Positions 8,353 through 15,638 of a stretch of 38,488 nucleotides of DNA are shown piece after piece. The notes under the pieces were generated by a model. It had not been told where the DNA came from, made no database searches, and saw only the letters and a program-made list of their open reading frames with translations. Within the stretch, counting starts at the first letter, position 1. Each line of letters starts with the position of its first letter. Both the position numbers and the translations under genes were made by a program. Source of the DNA: an uncultured Lachnospiraceae bacterium (GTDB taxonomy: Bacteria > Bacillota > Clostridia > Lachnospirales > Lachnospiraceae); the NCBI GenBank assembly GCA_910579285.1, contig CAJTTT010000003.1:117969-156456 (forward strand), in the 5' to 3' direction.

Positions 8353-8898
8353 TCAGTCATAGGCATATTCAAAACCGACAGGGTTTCCGTTACTGTCCGT
8401 CTTTACCCTGATTGCTGTTGGTGTCTTGTTTACCGTCTGTGCTGCGGGTGCCGCTTCGGTTTTAGGTTCGGAAACGGCTGCGCCTGTATTTGCTTTTGTA
8501 CCAGCCGTAGCAACAGGACTCCTGCCTTCTTCCTTTCCATACTGTAAGTAGTGCTGATACAGGTTATTGCTCCCGGTTCCATACACCGCCGTTACATCGG
8601 GATTGGCGCCTGCATAGTAATCAGCGTCAAAAGTCTCTTTGCCAGGGGCCTTAACAGCTTCCCTGTTCTCCGATTTTCCATAATCGGTGTAATGCTGAAA
8701 TAAAGAGGTTTCATCTGTCCCGTACACAGCGGTTACGTCCGCATATCTCTGGGCATAATATTCTGCGTCGAAGACAGTACCGTCCTTCATTTCCTTGGGC
8801 TGTGCGTTTGCGACAATACCGTTGCCAGCCAGCATTGCTCCCACGGTCACACTGAGTGCGGCCGCCTTGCACACTGTTTTCATTAGTTTTGCGTTCAT
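8353..8898 (-). CDS. Secreted protein with two YYA...DVTAVYGT...HY..YGK repeats
   Basis: 181 residues. The signal peptide is at residues 1-32 (Lys-rich start, a hydrophobic stretch and an AxA-type site near VANA). Two repeats of about 40 residues follow, each with FDA-x-YY, PDVTAVYGT or ADVTAVYGT, a central HY, and YGK-x-E-x-R at the end. This repeat is found in cell-surface proteins of Clostridia, but I know no defined function. The tail is Ala/Thr-rich and ends in a short charged segment. AGGAGG lies 6 bases before the start, and a strong promoter with TTGACT and TATAAT lies upstream. Confidence 0.82.
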   Translation of the reverse strand: MNAKLMKTVCKAAALSVTVGAMLAGNGIVANAQPKEMKDGTVFDAEYYAQRYADVTAVYGTDETSLFQHYTDYGKSENREAVKAPGKETFDADYYAGANPDVTAVYGTGSNNLYQHYLQYGKEEGRSPVATAGTKANTGAAVSEPKTEAAPAAQTVNKTPTAIRVKTDSNGNPVGFEYAYD

Positions 8899-8935
8899 TT
8901 TCTTCCTCCTGTTTGGGTTATTTGTTTACTTGCAC

Positions 8936-8964
8936 ATTATACTCAATATATTAAGCATAGTCAA
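8936..8964 (-). promoter_or_regulatory. Sigma-A promoter for the secreted repeat protein
   Basis: On the minus strand TTGACT, a 17-bp spacer and a perfect TATAAT. Three TAAGCAT or TAAGTAT boxes (8952-8958, 8970-8976, 8984-8990) overlap or flank the -35, in the gap before the divergent HTH gene. Confidence 0.75.
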
Positions 8965-9021
8965 GTAATTAAGTATGCTAGTGTAAGCATTGTAGATAAT
9001 AAAAAGCGGAGATGATGAAAT

Positions 9022-9225
9022 TTGATTTCTTACGAACCTTTATTTGAGACGATGCAAAAGAAAGGCATTACAGAGTATAATTTAATATACAAGCAGGGAA
9101 TGTCAGCAAATACGATCCATCGGATTAAGAAAGGACTTCCGTTTACTACGGAAACATTAGATACACTTTGCTTTATACTGGATTGCGAAGTGTCGGATAT
9201 CCTGCGGCATGATAAAACGAGGTAA
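9022..9225 (+). CDS. Small XRE-family helix-turn-helix regulator
   Basis: 67 residues, essentially a single HTH_3/Cro domain. The recognition part is KQGMSANTIHRIKKGLPFTTETLDTLCFILDCEVSDIL, very like the one-domain XRE proteins common on clostridial mobile elements. The start is probably TTG 9022, with GGAG at 9008-9011. The ATG codons at 9012 and 9015 are in another frame and give only a dozen codons. It is divergent from the secreted repeat protein. TAAGCAT boxes in the shared upstream region are possible binding sites. The 278 bases that follow hold no gene I can recognise. Confidence 0.8.
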   Translation: MISYEPLFETMQKKGITEYNLIYKQGMSANTIHRIKKGLPFTTETLDTLCFILDCEVSDILRHDKTR

Positions 9226-9503
9226 TATAACAAAACGGGTTTCTGCATATCCCACGAGTATGTGGAGGCATTATGCATAACCCCTAAGCATTGTGATATA
9301 TGCGATAAAACAAAAGGTGAAATTTTGGGGCATTCATACAGTATAAGCGCAACAGTATGAAAAAGTGTACTGCAGACTAGAAAAGACAGTATGTCCAGTC
9401 ATTACTTCCAAGTGTCCAGATACAACATGCTTCCTTGCTTTTTGCGTATATGTGTCGATAAAATAAGTGGAAATGCAGATGAAAAATGTAAGGAGATACG
9501 ACA

Positions 9504-10607
9504 ATGGAAGTAGGTACAGTTTATGGCAGTTATTATGGGGCAAAAGGCTATGAGGGCGTGAGGAAAGAGGGAAGGAATGCAGGCAGGAAAGTGACAGAAA
9601 ATCCGGTTAATCTCTCTATTTCTGATGAGGGGCGAAATATGCTGCGGGAAATGGTAAATAAATTTGAACCTGATTCGGATTATGTCAATGCAAGGGAGCT
9701 GACAATACAAAATACAAATGAGGCTGCGTGGGAACATTATACGGCAATGAGGGGAATCAGCAGTCAGACATTAAAAGATGGAAACTATACTGTGGAAGAT
9801 GTAATGAAATCAATCATGGATACATATGAGGCCCGGTATAATGAAATTGTAAAAGAGCATGAAAACGGAAACCGTGAAGTTTCCTATGAACTTACAGGGA
9901 AAAGATCGCTGACACTTGAAGAAGATTTGGCTGGATTGGATGAAGCTTTTAAGATGCGTCTGGCAAATTTGGAAGGATATATTGCCTGTCAACGGACAAA
10001 CAGAGCTTTTGAAAATCCAGACAATTCGTGGTATTTCAATAGAAGCAGTTCTCAAAATGAAGACAAGAACGTATTTCATAGAGATTCCTTAGAACTTTCA
10101 CAATTATCAAAAAACAAAGAAATCATAATGGATCAGATGAAGAATACGGTGGTGCGGCCAGCGGCATCGTTCAGCGATATGAGAGCCGGTATATTAAAAG
10201 AAGTCAGGGAAGAAAAAGGACAGTATGACTATTTGGATGTTGTGAATGCCTGCGGGCTGAGTTATGTCAGGCTGTATTCTGAAATGGAACAGCGCCATGA
10301 AACGGAACAATATTATAAGGCAGATGGAACGCTGCTGACAAAGGAAGAAGAAATTGAATGGCTGGATATGCAATATGAACAGGAAGTGGCATGGCAGAAA
10401 TCCTGTGCCAGAATAGCAGCCCAGAGACAGGTTATTCAAGGGAATATTTCTGAAATACCAACAAAAGAGCTGGAAGAATTGGAGGATAGCTTTTATCAGG
10501 CAAAGGATGCTTATGTGAAGCTGTATCGGGAAAGCGGGCAGACTGGAAAAGCGCTTGTTTTGCAAAAGGGCAGTTCCAGAACAAATCCGAAGGGTTTAAC
10601 AGGCTGA
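9504..10607 (+). CDS. Hypothetical cytoplasmic protein, probably frameshifted near its 3' end
   Basis: 367 residues, mostly charged and helical, with no signal peptide. The N-terminus has NPVNLSISDEGRNMLREM, a type of segment seen in several Lachnospiraceae proteins of unknown function. AAGGAG (9490-9495) is 8 bases upstream of ATG 9504. The last residues (GSSRTNPKGLTG) look out of character. In another frame the DNA from about 10566 reads on as QFQNKSEGFNRLMKNYTSE and further for about 40 codons, so a single-base slip in the AAAAGGG run near 10562 may have cut the natural C-terminus. The function is not recognised. Confidence 0.6.
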   Translation: MEVGTVYGSYYGAKGYEGVRKEGRNAGRKVTENPVNLSISDEGRNMLREMVNKFEPDSDYVNARELTIQNTNEAAWEHYTAMRGISSQTLKDGNYTVEDVMKSIMDTYEARYNEIVKEHENGNREVSYELTGKRSLTLEEDLAGLDEAFKMRLANLEGYIACQRTNRAFENPDNSWYFNRSSSQNEDKNVFHRDSLELSQLSKNKEIIMDQMKNTVVRPAASFSDMRAGILKEVREEKGQYDYLDVVNACGLSYVRLYSEMEQRHETEQYYKADGTLLTKEEEIEWLDMQYEQEVAWQKSCARIAAQRQVIQGNISEIPTKELEELEDSFYQAKDAYVKLYRESGQTGKALVLQKGSSRTNPKGLTG

Positions 10608-10848
10608 TGAAAAACTACACATCAGAGCTATCCCCGGATAGAAAAGGAATCATCACTTTCGGGCTGAAAGCTGTTTCAAAGAACAGACAGATCGTGCTGA
10701 AGCCGATAGATTTGCGGCGACGCTGCTTGAAGGGAAAGTGAAGTATCAGAAACTGCCATCGGACAGCAGCGATTACATAGAGTTTTATGATAAGAACGGG
10801 GAAATGGTGGCGACTTATTCCATTTGCTATTCTGTCTGCGTTTAGTAT
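10566..10848 (+). pseudogene. Decayed 3' continuation of the preceding hypothetical gene or of a paralogue
   Basis: Two pieces in different frames. The first (about 10566-10740) continues the 9504 gene in a shifted frame through GIITFGLKAVSKNRQIVLKP. The second (about 10695-10845) reads ADRFAATLLEGKVKYQKLPS and then SSDYIEFYDKNGEMVATYS before running into unrelated sequence. The second piece looks like the C-terminal end of a protein of the same general kind. Neither piece has a start codon with a ribosome binding site. I read the stretch as a decayed gene end fused to the BlaR1-like remnant that follows. Confidence 0.5.
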
Positions 10849-11494
10849 ATATACGCTTATTAACCACGGTATATCTACGCCCGCATTTTTTGAAGCAGAA
10901 ACAGAAAATGTTACCTCTGCCGTACCACGCGAATATTTTGTATTGATACAAGGTATGGAGCAGCCAGCGGCAAATATCCCGTTTGTTTCTGTTTGACTTG
11001 TTGTCTGGTGTATTGGTATGATACTTTTTGCCGTATTTTTCGCTGTATCTTATATACGCTGTCGGATTGAGTTTCGAGCAGCATTACCAGTTCATAATGC
11101 TTATGTAGAACAATGGATAAAAGAACGTCCTTTAAAACGGCAAATATTGATTAAACAATCGGATAGAATTGTTTGTTCGCTACGTCTGCAATAGTTTCAG
11201 ATGTTAGTAAAACGAATGATACGCTTGCTGTCAGTGATCTGAAATCAAACACAAGTGATATTGCTGCAGATAAAGAAAGTCCTATGACTATTATCCATGA
11301 AAGCGCAGACATTCTCAAATACGAAGATGGAGCCCCTTATATTCACGATATACTTACAAATAATACATGAAGATGGCACAGTTTGGAATAACCCAGACTA
11401 TGAAAATTGGTTTAAGGAGTATGCGGGGAAAGAAATAGATATAGATAAATTGCGAAATTATTATCCATATGAATACAAGATAGAAACAGACTGA
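10820..11494 (+). pseudogene. BlaR1/MecR1-type M56 sensor-peptidase remnant
   Basis: An in-frame read from about 10811 gives a membrane helix (PFAILSAFSIYTLINHG), an extracellular linker, a TGA at 10994-10996, and then in the same frame a second helix (VVWCIGMILFAVFFAVSYIR). After that comes the BlaR1-like cytosolic segment LPVHNAYVEQWIKERPLKRQ and IKQSDRI. The TGA replaces what is probably a Trp codon. The HExxH peptidase domain is absent. The sequence jumps at about 11175 to FATSAIVSDVSKTNDT, which resembles the last helix and extracellular tail of such sensors. A further frameshift near 11340 leads to DGTVWNNPDYENWFKEYAG and a stop at 11494. BlaR1/MecR1 proteins sense beta-lactams or other wall stress; this copy cannot work. 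No blaI partner is present. Confidence 0.62.
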
Positions 11495-11547
11495 AAGCAG
11501 TAACAGCAAACTATGCACCGCCCTGTGTGAGAAAGGGGGAACTTTCT

Positions 11548-11922
11548 ATGGTTTGTACAGAAGCATACAAGGTGGACAACGCAAGAAAAGAACTGGAGAA
11601 GAACAATTATGCTATTCCTGATAACTATTTTCGAATGTGGCACAGCAAGTGGTTTACTTATGCTCAATGCTGGTCGAAACATCCAGAAACCGATGCAATG
11701 TGGAGGTGCTATTCATATGGAAATAGAGCAATCAGAATAAGAACAAGGGATGATAATCTGTTGGTACATACTAAAAGGATTTTTCCAGAAAAGGAACAAT
11801 TCAGTGTTTATCTTGAAAAAGTAAGTTATGATTTGAATAAAAAATCCGTATTGGAGCAACAAATTAGTCAAATGAAGGATAGTTTGTTAGCGCATGAAAC
11901 TTATTTCCACAATGGTATGTGA
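11548..11922 (+). pseudogene. DUF2971-like protein fragment
   Basis: About 124 residues. The segment YAQCWSKHPETDAMWRCYSYGNRAIRIRT matches, as I recall it, the core of DUF2971 proteins (an S-x-W...MW-x-x-Y...G-V-x-I pattern). Full-length members are about twice this size. The N-terminal part and the usual end (a His-Glu-x-E-x-R segment) are missing, and the frame ends abruptly in YFHNGM. AGGGGG about 8 bases upstream gives ATG 11548 a plausible ribosome binding site; an in-frame ATG at 11527 has none. It may be expressed but is probably a broken gene. DUF2971 genes are frequent in defence and mobile regions; their function is not settled. Confidence 0.5.
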
Positions 11923-12123
11923 ATATTATTCGAGACATTTGCCAATCGAAGAAAATAAAATTCGATGGACAATCAGAGCATTTTAGGAGAAAAATTCAGT
12001 TTTGTGCTTAAGTAGGACATATAGTAATTACGGAATTTTATTTTGGGGATTAATGTTGGGATAATGATATAATTATATAAGAGTGTAGATTTAAGAGCTT
12101 AGATTTGATACAAGGAGACATAT

Positions 12124-12870
12124 ATGGAATTTTGGAAGAAAAAAGGTGCGCAGTTTGAAGATTTTGTTGCGTATGTATATCAATATTTATTGGATATTAA
12201 TGATTGTCAGAGTATTGTGTGTAAGCGCGCAAAGGTTAAAGGGGTAGATGGTTTAGAAGGAGAGATAGATGTTTACTATGAATTTCAACATCTTAATTTA
12301 ACATATAAAGTAGCAATAGAATGTAAAGATTGGAATAAACCTGTAACAGCAAAAGAAGTTAGGGATTTTTATTCAAAAATTGAACATTTAAGTAATGTTG
12401 CCGCTGTAATGATATCAACAAGCGGTTATCAGTCAGGCGCTGTTAAGTGGGCAAATGGACGGGGAATTATTTTGATGAATAAAAATGATTTACCATCTTT
12501 TAATGAAATACTTGCGGGAAAAATAAAGAAAGTATTTTTACCAAATGAGAAAGTGTGCGGGGAACCATTTTGGACATTGATGGAGATTCAAGAAAATGGA
12601 GAGGTAACTGGAACGTATTACTCAGTATCCGATAAAAATGAAGTTCCCATGCTAATTTCGAAAAAGACAGCTGAGGAACTAAGAAGAAAATTGCCGGATA
12701 AAGATAGCTGGGCAGTGAGAGGAGTTTCTCAAAGGCAATTGAAAGCATTAATACAATTACTAGAAGTTTCTGGTGGTAAATTGCTATTATGTCCTATTCC
12801 TATTGAGAATGATAGTATCCAATTAATTGATATTGGTATGGATACATTTAAGAAACATTATTTATGGTAA
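12124..12870 (+). CDS. Mrr-like restriction endonuclease fold protein
   Basis: 248 residues. The N-terminal ~125 residues form a PD-(D/E)xK nuclease domain of the Mrr_cat type: FEDFVAYVYQYLL at the first helix, then GEIDVYYEF (Glu47, Asp49), VAIECKDW (Glu66, Lys68) and the family's STSGYQSGAVKWA after the active site. The C-terminal ~120 residues are unrecognised and may bind a target or partner. No methyltransferase lies beside it, so it is either a modification-dependent (type IV-like) nuclease or a solitary defence nuclease. AAGGAG is 6 bases before ATG 12124. The gene is AT-rich compared with the flanking chromosome, consistent with horizontal transfer. Confidence 0.82.
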   Translation: MEFWKKKGAQFEDFVAYVYQYLLDINDCQSIVCKRAKVKGVDGLEGEIDVYYEFQHLNLTYKVAIECKDWNKPVTAKEVRDFYSKIEHLSNVAAVMISTSGYQSGAVKWANGRGIILMNKNDLPSFNEILAGKIKKVFLPNEKVCGEPFWTLMEIQENGEVTGTYYSVSDKNEVPMLISKKTAEELRRKLPDKDSWAVRGVSQRQLKALIQLLEVSGGKLLLCPIPIENDSIQLIDIGMDTFKKHYLW

Positions 12871-12950
12871 AAACCTGAAGAATGTTTCCCACCATTGAAG
12901 AGGTTCTGTGAAAACGTTTACGAAAAAGCCGAGAATGAAGAAACAGAGCA

Positions 12951-13258
12951 GAGTGACGCCAGCGCTGATTTCTCCAATACATGACAAAGACCTAAATACA
13001 GACGGTACACTGAAAAAGAATATTATCATGTGATGATACTTTCTGATAGGGTAAAGACAAGAGAATAGACGAAGGAAGTATTTTAAGTTAATGGCGATGT
13101 GGGAATATAACTAATCAAATGTGCAAGAGTATATGTTCGTTATCTGTGCCATTTAGACAATCCCGAAAAAATACAGCATGACATAGAAGATGCGATTTCC
13201 TGTGCGGGTGTGGATTATCAGACCATGTTAATTTTGCAACGGACAAGTACAGTGTAAC
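12951..13258 (+). pseudogene. Rep_2-type plasmid replication initiator remnant
   Basis: Read across frames, the DNA gives VTPALISPIHDKDLNTDGTL and KK, then after a 2-base slip YYHVMILSDRVKTRE, a TAG, and further on ARVYVRYLCHLDNPEKIQHD followed by IEDAISCAGVDYQTM. This is the order of motifs in Rep_2 rolling-circle-type initiators of Gram-positive plasmids: the HDKD motif, the YHVM strand, then RYLCHLDNPEK and GGxDY. At least one frameshift and several stops make it dead. It shows that a plasmid or plasmid-derived element once entered this region. Confidence 0.68.
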
Positions 13259-13909
13259 CGGGGAAATGATTGAATCTTGTTTACAGAATGGCGTTTTAAG
13301 CAATGCGCGGCACTTTTGTTTGCAAAGGAAAACCGACAAGACTGGTTTCAGGTATTGTGCGATAAAAATGGTGCAGTTCTTATGATCCCACCATTAGGAA
13401 ATAACAAAATATAAGTACAGTACAGGAGATGGACATAATGAAATAATTTACCACTTTTGCAGAAGAAAAATGCTAATTGTCAGATGAATTTACAGAGGTT
13501 TTACAGAGAAACAAAAAGATAAGAAGTCCAGTGCAATAAAATTGAAAACCAGGATGAGTATTTCTCACGATCTGTATATAATATGAGTAGAAGTAAATGT
13601 TTGCCGCTTGCTGATGATTCGGGGAATATCAAGGCCTTTACAAATCTTGTTCTTGTTGATACCTTTTCACAACGTTTTGTTTATATACATATGAATTACC
13701 ATGTTTTGCATAAGATTCTCCTTTGCTTTTCTATTACTATATATATTAGGTAATAGAAATATAATTCGCAGTTGATGACCGAAATAATATGGTATATGTT
13801 TACCTTTACAGATGGCACAAGACGTTCCGTTCATGTATAAAAATGTGGAATTTGGAATATTTGTGAGGTATAATAAAGAAAAATATAATCTTATGGGAGG
13901 ATTAGCGTT
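13259..13909. other. Degenerate intergenic stretch, no intact gene
   Basis: AT-rich DNA with only short frames. A piece from about 13224 reads NFATDKYSVTGEMIESCLQN, and one at about 13340 reads DWFQVLCDKNGAVLMIPPLG. At about 13584 a frame reads MSRSKCLPLADDSGNIKAFT, which weakly recalls SpoVG-like small proteins of mobile elements. All lack a complete gene structure. A TATAAT at 13869-13874 is probably the -10 of the zinc-ribbon operon; no good -35 is visible. Confidence 0.4.
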
Positions 13910-14755
13910 ATGGCTATGATACAATGTCCTGAATGCGGGCAAGAAATTTCAGACAAGGCAAAAAAGTGTATTCACTGTGGAAAAGTTTTCGTGGAAGAAA
14001 AACCAGTTAATGAAGAAATCAGATGCAGTGAATGTGGTGCAGTTTTGGCAGAAGCAGATGAAATATGTCCTAATTGTGGATGCCCGGTTGAAAAGGTAAT
14101 AAAGCAAGAAGATACAAAACCGCAACAAGTAGAAGTTGCAAGTATTAAAATAGTAACAAAGACGAAAAAAATTATTATTGGTATTATTGTTGCTATTATA
14201 ATTTGTGTAGGTGGTGGAGTTGGATATAAAATTTATTCAGATAACAAAGCGGAACAACTCTATAGGGAATCTTATAATGAATACATTGATAATTTAGGAC
14301 AAGTGCAGATTTTAATGCTGTCGGGTGGTAGTGATGCAGAATCATTATGTAATTTGACTTTGAGGGTATGGGGAAATGCAATTTATGAAGATATAGATTA
14401 TGAAACAGATAAGTATACAAGACCTAATGGCTATTTTGTAAGTGATTTTAATGAGGCAATAGGGAATTTGTATGCGGATTCTGAGACCAAAGATACCATT
14501 GATGATATTGAAAATAACCAGGCATCCGTAAAAGAATTGATAAAAAAACTACAAAATACACCGGAAGGATTGGATAAATGTTATGATACAGTTTCTGATT
14601 TATATGAAGCGTATAAAACGCTTACTGACTTAGCAATTAATCCATCGGGCAATTATACTGGTTTTAGCACAAAGAAAAGTGATGCTGTATCTGATTTTAT
14701 GTCTGCATATGAAAAATTGGATAATCAGTTACCAGAAAAATTGAAAGATAAATAA
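13910..14755 (+). CDS. Double zinc-ribbon single-pass membrane protein
   Basis: 281 residues. Two zinc ribbons at the N-terminus use Cys6/Cys9/Cys20/Cys23 and Cys39/Cys42/Cys53/Cys56. A short linker and one membrane helix (residues about 87-106, IIIGIIVAIIICVGGGVGY) follow. The ~170-residue domain after the helix is acidic and helical and should be extracellular, with the zinc ribbons inside. It is followed 14 bp later by a shorter protein of the same design, so the two are probably co-transcribed. Zinc_ribbon_2/membrane proteins of this kind are widespread in Clostridia with no established role. The gene is AT-rich compared with the chromosome on either side. Confidence 0.8.
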   Translation: MAMIQCPECGQEISDKAKKCIHCGKVFVEEKPVNEEIRCSECGAVLAEADEICPNCGCPVEKVIKQEDTKPQQVEVASIKIVTKTKKIIIGIIVAIIICVGGGVGYKIYSDNKAEQLYRESYNEYIDNLGQVQILMLSGGSDAESLCNLTLRVWGNAIYEDIDYETDKYTRPNGYFVSDFNEAIGNLYADSETKDTIDDIENNQASVKELIKKLQNTPEGLDKCYDTVSDLYEAYKTLTDLAINPSGNYTGFSTKKSDAVSDFMSAYEKLDNQLPEKLKDK

Positions 14756-14769
14756 AGGAGAATCAATAA

Positions 14770-15318
14770 ATGGCACTTATTAAATGTTCAGAATGTGGTG
14801 CTGATATTAGCGAAAAAGCATCAGAGTGTCCTAAATGTGGTTGTCCTTTAGATATTACAAAGCAGGTTATATCAGAGGCTAAGAAAAAGAAACGTAAAAA
14901 GGTGATTACATTTTTTACAGTTGTTTTAGCATTTATTATGATATTGTCAATGGGAGTTTTCTTTTTTAAATACAATAATGATCCTGGCAATATGGCAGTT
15001 CGTTTAATCAAAAAAGATTTTGGAAACAATATCAGTGTTGATAGCATTTATTACAATTCCGAAGTCAATGGTTGTATTGTTAAATTCTCGACAAACGGTG
15101 AGGATAATACGGCTACTGTTCATCTGAATGATGAAATAGTAGGTTATCAAAGTGTGATGGACGAATATACAAAGAAATCTGATAATGCAACATCAGATGA
15201 AGAAAAAGAGCAGTATGCACAGCAACTTTTAGATTATATGGATATATATGCCATATTTTGGGAATATAAACTGCTTGTGAATGGTCCAGAAGAAAGTGGT
15301 TGGGAAAAGATAAAATAG
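14770..15318 (+). CDS. Zinc-ribbon single-pass membrane protein
   Basis: 182 residues. One N-terminal zinc ribbon (Cys6, Cys9, Cys20, Cys23) is followed by a Lys-rich stretch, a membrane helix at about residues 45-67, and an outside domain that includes NDPGNMAVRLIKKDFGNNIS. It shares architecture and the first 25 residues' pattern with the gene just upstream (14-bp gap, AAAGGAG before the start), so the pair probably arose by duplication and divergence. A strong terminator closes the operon. The function is unknown. The inside zinc ribbon and outside domain suggest a structural or sensing role at the membrane. Confidence 0.8.
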   Translation: MALIKCSECGADISEKASECPKCGCPLDITKQVISEAKKKKRKKVITFFTVVLAFIMILSMGVFFFKYNNDPGNMAVRLIKKDFGNNISVDSIYYNSEVNGCIVKFSTNGEDNTATVHLNDEIVGYQSVMDEYTKKSDNATSDEEKEQYAQQLLDYMDIYAIFWEYKLLVNGPEESGWEKIK

Positions 15319-15347
15319 CAATTTTGCATTTTTATTACTATGTTATT

Positions 15348-15379
15348 AAGGATTGCCCATTATGGGCAGTCCTTTTTTT
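15348..15379 (+). terminator. Terminator of the zinc-ribbon operon
   Basis: A 12-bp stem (AAGGATTGCCCA / TGGGCAGTCCTT, one T-G pair) with a 3-base loop, running into seven T. Between here and the Fic promoter lies about 200 bp with only a degraded small frame. Confidence 0.85.
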
Positions 15380-15520
15380 ATGCCATCTATTAATAGAAGA
15401 AGGGAGTTCAATAATGCAACGTTAATCTGTCGTGTTGAAGTAAAGCAAGATATGCCCGGACTTACCATAAGGGGGCATGGCGGCTCTGAATGACAGAGGG
15501 GTCGCCGCAGTGGGCTGAAA

Positions 15521-15638
15521 TCGCCTAATGCTTATACTTTCGCATAATTTGAGAATAAATTAGGTGAATTTGGGATAAAATATTGATTATTGCCTAAAAT
15601 GATGGTATAATTAGGCGAAAAGGGAGGGGCTAGGCGAA
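15521..15638 (+). repeat. Repeated TTAGGCGAA-type boxes upstream of the Fic gene
   Basis: Five related boxes: inverted TCGCCTAAT at 15521-15529, ATTAGGTGAA at 15559-15568, inverted TTGCCTAAAA at 15590-15599, ATTAGGCGAA at 15610-15619 overlapping the -10, and CTAGGCGAA at 15630-15638 touching the start codon. Their density around the promoter suggests binding sites for a regulator, possibly the Fic protein's own winged-helix domain. Confidence 0.55.
15583..15611 (+). promoter_or_regulatory. Sigma-A promoter for the Fic gene
   Basis: TTGATT (15583-15588), a 17-bp spacer and a perfect TATAAT (15606-15611). One TTAGGCGAA-type box lies in the spacer and another overlaps the -10, an arrangement expected for repression. 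Confidence 0.65.

Noticed and set aside
9454..9461. GTCGATAA as a SigD-like -10 before the 9504 gene
   Set aside because: One mismatch in the core and no TAAA-like -35 at 15 bp.
13584..13740. SpoVG-like small gene
   Set aside because: Only a short weak resemblance, no ribosome binding site, and the frame runs into AT-rich non-coding sequence.
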